From: Actinacidiphila epipremni
GTDB lineage: Bacteria; Actinomycetota; Actinomycetes; Streptomycetales; Streptomycetaceae
Length of the DNA: 64,000 bases
Direction of reading: 5' to 3'
NCBI RefSeq assembly: GCF_012034175.1
Contig: NZ_JAATEJ010000005.1
Coordinates: 271,363 to 335,362, forward strand
The translations under genes and the position numbers were made by a program. This document shows, in pieces, positions 60,763 to 64,000 of this stretch (its first letter is position 1; each line of letters begins with the position of its first letter). A model generated the notes under the pieces. The model was not told the DNA's origin and ran no database searches. It saw nothing but the letters and a program-made list of their open reading frames with translations.

Positions 60763-63258
60763 CTACTGCCCGGCGCCCTCCACGATCTGCGACCACTCGT
60801 CGAGCAGCGCCTGCGCGGACGCGTCATCCGGGCCCTCGGCCCACAGGTGGGTGACCGCTTCTGCCGGGTCGGGCAGCACCATGATCCAGCGCCCGTCGGA
60901 CTCCACGACCCGCACGCCGTCGGTGGTGTCCACCGACCGGCTGCCGGCCTCCTCGACCACCCGGCGCATGACCGAGCCCTTGACCGCCCACGGGGTCGGC
61001 ACATCGCGCTTGAGGACGTGCGCCTGCGGGATACGGGCGTCGATCTGGCTGAGGGTGAGCTGGGTGCGCGCCACCAGGCCGATGAGCCGGACGAACGCCG
61101 CCGAGCCGTCGAAGACGCTGCTGAACTCCGGCACGATGAAGCCGCCGAGGGCGTCCCCGCCGAAGATCGTGCCCTCCTCGCGGCAGACCCGGGTCAGGTC
61201 GTCGGGCGAGGTCGTCGTCCAGGTGACCTGGGTGCCGTGGTAGGCGGCGACCTGCTCGGCGATACGGGTGGTGGTCACCGGCAGCGCGACCCGCCCGCTG
61301 CGCCGTTCGGCGGCCACCAGGTCCAGCAGCACCAGCAGCGCCCGGTGGTCCTCCACGATCCGGCCGCGCTCGTCCACCAGCGACAGCCGCTCCCCGACCG
61401 GGTCGAACCGCACCCCGAAGGCCGCCCGCGCCGACGCCACGATCTCCCCGAGCCGTACGAGCCCGGTCCTGCGGGTCTCCTCGGTCTCGGTGGGCCGCGC
61501 CTCGTCCAGGCCGGGGTTGACCATCAGGGAGTCCACGCCGAGCCGGCCGAGCAACGAGGGCAGGACGAGGCCGGCGCTGCCGTTGGCGGCGTCCACGACG
61601 ACCTTCAGGCCCGCCTCGGCGATGCCCGAGGTGTCGACCGCGCGCAGCAGGGCGCCGGTGTAGGAGTCGAAGACGGTCGAGGGGAAGCGCAGGTCGCCGA
61701 TCTCGCCGGGGAACGCCCTGCGGTACTCCTGCCGGCCGAAGACCCGGTCGAGCTTGCGCTGGCCGGCCGCCGACAGGTCGGCGCCGCGCTCGTCGAAGAA
61801 CATGATGTCGAGCGAGTCGGGCCGGCCGGGCGAGGTGCGGATCATGATGCCGCCCGCGCTGCCGCGGGCGGTCTGCTGGCGGGCCACCGGCATGGGCACG
61901 TTCTCCAGGTCGCGTACGTCGATCGCGCTGGCCTGGAGCGCCGAGATGACCGCCCGCTTGAGCGCGCGGGCGCCGCGGGAGTGGTCACGGGCGGTGGTGA
62001 CGGTGGCGCCCTTCTTCAGCGTCGTGGCGTACGCGCCGGCCAGCCGCACGGCGAGCTCGGGGGTGATCTCGACGTTGAGGATGCCGGACACGCCGCGGGC
62101 GCCGAACAGGTGCGCCTGGCCGCGCGACTCCCAGATGACCGAGGTGTTGACGAAGGCGCCGGCCTCGATGGTCTTGAACGGGTAGACCCGGACGTCGCCG
62201 GAGAGAATCGATTCCTCACCGATCAGGCACTCGTCGCCGATGACCGCGCCCTCGTCGATCCGGGCGGCCCGCATGACGTCGGTGTTCTTGCCGATCACGC
62301 AGCCGCGCAGATTCGTCTGCGGGCCGATGTACACGTTGTCGTGCACAACGGCCTTGTGCAGGAATGCGCCGGTCTTCACGACGACGTTGGAGCCGATGAC
62401 GCTGTGCTCGCGGATTTCCGCGCCGGCTTCGACCTTGGCGTAGTCACCGATGTAGAGGGGGCCGCGCAGCACCGCGTCCGGGTGCACCTCGGCGCCTTCG
62501 GCCACCCAGACGCCCGGGGAGATCTCGAAGCCGTCGATGTCGACGTCGACCTTGCCCTCCAGGACGTCCGCCTGCGACTTCACATAGCTCTCGTGGGTGC
62601 CGACGTCCTCCCAGTAGCCCTCGGCGACATAGCCGTAGATGGGCTTGCCTTCCTTCATCAACTGCGGGAAGACATCGCCGGACCAGTCGACCGACACATC
62701 GGCCTCGACGTAGTCGAAGACCTCGGGCTCCATGACGTAGATGCCCGTGTTCACGGTGTCCGAGAAGACCTGGCCCCAGGTCGGCTTCTCCAGGAAGCGC
62801 TCGACCCGGCCCTCCTCGTCCACGATCGTGATGCCGAACTCCAGCGGATTAGGCACCCGCGTCAGGCATACGGTGACCAGGCCGCCCTTTTGCTTGTGGA
62901 ACGCGATCAGATCGGTGAGGTCGAAATCCGTGAGCGCATCGCCTGAGATCACCAGGAAGGAGTCGTCCTTGAGCGCGTCCTCCGCGTTCTTGACACTGCC
63001 CGCCGTGCCGAGCGGTTTCTCCTCGTTCGCGTACGTCAACTCCATTCCGAATTCCTCGCCGTCCCCGAAATAATTCTTCACCAGGGACGCGAGAAACTGG
63101 ACGGTGACGACGGTCTCAGTGAGTCCGTGCCTCTTGAGCAGCGTGAGCACATGCTGCATGATCGGCCGATTCACCACTGGGAGCAGAGGTTTGGGCATGC
63201 TGGAAGTCATCGGGCGAAGGCGCGTACCTTCGCCTCCGGCCATAACAACCGCTTTCAT
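60763..63258 (-). CDS. Sugar-1-phosphate nucleotidyltransferase / degenerate phosphomannomutase fusion
   Basis: 831-residue fusion. Residues 1-235 are a nucleotidyltransferase ([36 protein letters not shown]) of the mannose-1-phosphate guanylyltransferase type, followed by a left-handed beta-helix (about 250-370) and a phosphohexomutase-like domain (about 385-830). The mutase motifs are altered: the phospho-Ser loop is ARDHSRG (near 424), the metal loop is DPVGER instead of DGDGDR (near 618), the sugar loop GGDALGG instead of GGExSGH (near 701), and the phosphate loop lacks Arg (near 793). GDP-mannose synthesis is likely from the N-domain; the C-domain may be regulatory. The homologue in S. 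coelicolor is, from memory, SCO1388. Confidence 0.9.
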   Translation of the reverse strand: MKAVVMAGGEGTRLRPMTSSMPKPLLPVVNRPIMQHVLTLLKRHGLTETVVTVQFLASLVKNYFGDGEEFGMELTYANEEKPLGTAGSVKNAEDALKDDSFLVISGDALTDFDLTDLIAFHKQKGGLVTVCLTRVPNPLEFGITIVDEEGRVERFLEKPTWGQVFSDTVNTGIYVMEPEVFDYVEADVSVDWSGDVFPQLMKEGKPIYGYVAEGYWEDVGTHESYVKSQADVLEGKVDVDIDGFEISPGVWVAEGAEVHPDAVLRGPLYIGDYAKVEAGAEIREHSVIGSNVVVKTGAFLHKAVVHDNVYIGPQTNLRGCVIGKNTDVMRAARIDEGAVIGDECLIGEESILSGDVRVYPFKTIEAGAFVNTSVIWESRGQAHLFGARGVSGILNVEITPELAVRLAGAYATTLKKGATVTTARDHSRGARALKRAVISALQASAIDVRDLENVPMPVARQQTARGSAGGIMIRTSPGRPDSLDIMFFDERGADLSAAGQRKLDRVFGRQEYRRAFPGEIGDLRFPSTVFDSYTGALLRAVDTSGIAEAGLKVVVDAANGSAGLVLPSLLGRLGVDSLMVNPGLDEARPTETEETRRTGLVRLGEIVASARAAFGVRFDPVGERLSLVDERGRIVEDHRALLVLLDLVAAERRSGRVALPVTTTRIAEQVAAYHGTQVTWTTTSPDDLTRVCREEGTIFGGDALGGFIVPEFSSVFDGSAAFVRLIGLVARTQLTLSQIDARIPQAHVLKRDVPTPWAVKGSVMRRVVEEAGSRSVDTTDGVRVVESDGRWIMVLPDPAEAVTHLWAEGPDDASAQALLDEWSQIVEGAGQ

Positions 63259-63282
63259 GTCGGAAACATCCTCCTCGTGACG

Positions 63283-63891
63283 TCAGTCAGCCGTGGTGTC
63301 CGCCCTCACAAGTCGACGGACCTGCACCACGTAGAGGATCCCTGCCCACCAGTACAGGGTTGTACCCCAACCTGTGAAAGCCCAGCCGAAAACAGCCGCC
63401 AGCGTTGCCAGCCACCCGCTGCCGTCGCTCAGCAGCAGCAGCGGAAAGGCGTACATGAGGTTGAAGGTAGCCGCTTTCCCGATGAAGTTCACCTGGGGTG
63501 GGCCGTAGCGGTGTCTCCGCAGAATCAGCAGCATCACCGCCATCATGGCTTCCCGGGCCAGCAGCAGGACCGTGACCCACAGCGGCAGGATGCCCCGCCA
63601 CGTCAGGCCCACCAGGGTGGACAGCACATACAACCGGTCCGCGGCGGGGTCGAGGATCCGGCCGAGGCTGCTGATCTGATTCCAGCGCCTGGCCAGCTTG
63701 CCGTCCAGGTAGTCGCTGACGCCGCTGAACGCGAGCACCAGCAGGGCCCAGCCGTCGGCCTTCGGCCCGTCGAACTCGGGCCACAGAATCAGCCACAGGA
63801 ACACCGGCACACCCACCAGGCGGGCCATACTGAGGATGTTCGGGATCGTGAAGATCCGATCCGTTTGCACCCGTGTCTCCTGGACCTCCAC
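63283..63891 (-). CDS. cls: Cardiolipin synthase, eukaryotic-type (CDP-alcohol phosphotransferase)
   Basis: 202-residue membrane enzyme with the full CDP-alcohol motif: Asp60, Asp63-Gly64, Ala67-Arg68, Gly77, Asp81, Asp85 (DYLDGKLARR then GRILDPAADR). Six helices are expected. In S. coelicolor the homologue SCO1389 was shown to make cardiolipin from CDP-diacylglycerol and phosphatidylglycerol, from memory; phosphatidylglycerophosphate synthase is the alternative. The GTG at 63891 has AGGAGG eight bases upstream. It is 24 bases before the next gene and thus heads the conserved block. Confidence 0.85.
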   Translation of the reverse strand: MEVQETRVQTDRIFTIPNILSMARLVGVPVFLWLILWPEFDGPKADGWALLVLAFSGVSDYLDGKLARRWNQISSLGRILDPAADRLYVLSTLVGLTWRGILPLWVTVLLLAREAMMAVMLLILRRHRYGPPQVNFIGKAATFNLMYAFPLLLLSDGSGWLATLAAVFGWAFTGWGTTLYWWAGILYVVQVRRLVRADTTAD

Positions 63892-63955
63892 CGGGTCCCC
63901 TCCTGCTGTTCCGCGCACGTACGTTGCCGGCCGACTCTACCCCAGGCACAAAAAG

Positions 63956-63990
63956 GGCCTGGCCCCGGATCTGGGATCCGAGGCCAGGCC
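63956..63990 (-). terminator. Terminator for a gene right of the window
   Basis: GGCCTGGCC (63956-63964) pairs with GGCCAGGCC (63982-63990) and GGATC with GATCC around a 3-base loop, a stem of about 14 pairs with a 2-base internal mismatch. On the minus strand it is followed by TTTTTG, so it ends a leftward transcript entering from beyond the right edge. Confidence 0.85.
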
Positions 63991-64000
63991 TCAACAATTT

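Overview
The window is high-GC actinobacterial DNA, most likely from Streptomyces or a close relative in the Streptomycetaceae. The grounds are very high third-position GC, many GTG starts, dense translational coupling (ATGA/GTGA overlaps), Tat-type lipoproteins, and families typical of the group: Ku/LigD, ECF41, MocR, DUF5999, DUF881/Sbp, GarA-like FHA, FtsR and eukaryotic-type cardiolipin synthase. From memory, the gene order from ung to the right edge resembles the SCO1343-SCO1389 stretch of S. coelicolor. I could not run a comparison. No rRNA, tRNA, insertion sequence, phage or CRISPR array was seen.

Layout. 1-11.4 kb (accessory): a truncated GH36 alpha-galactosidase with a LacI-type promoter; a mycothiol-dependent isomerase-like protein; the divergent ligD-polymerase/ku end-joining pair; an MFS exporter coupled to a TetR regulator under a large dyad operator; a GNAT enzyme and a quinone oxidoreductase; and an ECF41 sigma factor coupled to its epimerase partner behind a candidate ECF41 promoter. 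10.4-22.2 kb: a seven-gene minus-strand run that looks like organosulfur use. It encodes a flavin reductase, SsuA/C/B-type importer, DszA/NtaA-type flavin monooxygenase, a fused double ABC exporter and an aldo/keto reductase. Upstream lie a ROK regulator, a cysteine-containing leader peptide of the HVDLxR type and a second possible Cys-rich leader.

22-33 kb: a flavoprotein disulfide reductase, a histidine phosphatase, apolipoprotein N-acyltransferase (lnt), a Gfo/Idh/MocA enzyme, uracil-DNA glycosylase (ung), two SDR enzymes behind a strong promoter and TetR-like operator, a HipA-like kinase/DUF3037 pair and a Rieske lipoprotein. 32.5-40.4 kb: three EamA transporters, LysR and MocR regulators and two flavin/PLP oxidase-fold proteins, with an approximately 100-bp tandem repeat between genes. 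40.5-50.1 kb: a secreted GH3 beta-glucosidase with a divergent LacI regulator, a His-rich PadR regulator, AraC, VOC, DUF1059, a CPBP protease, a GCS2-family ligase and small Streptomyces proteins.

50.2-64 kb (conserved core): gcvP under a tandem glycine riboswitch; a PRC-barrel protein; dinB; then a long minus-strand block of MerR, DUF151, FtsR, GarA-like FHA protein, DUF881-Sbp-DUF881, a nucleotidyltransferase/phosphomannomutase fusion with degenerate mutase motifs, and cardiolipin synthase. This block combines envelope, lipid and division-related functions.

The clearest leads are the sulfur operon with its leader peptides, the degenerate mutase domain, and several well-formed operators whose cognate regulators lie next door.
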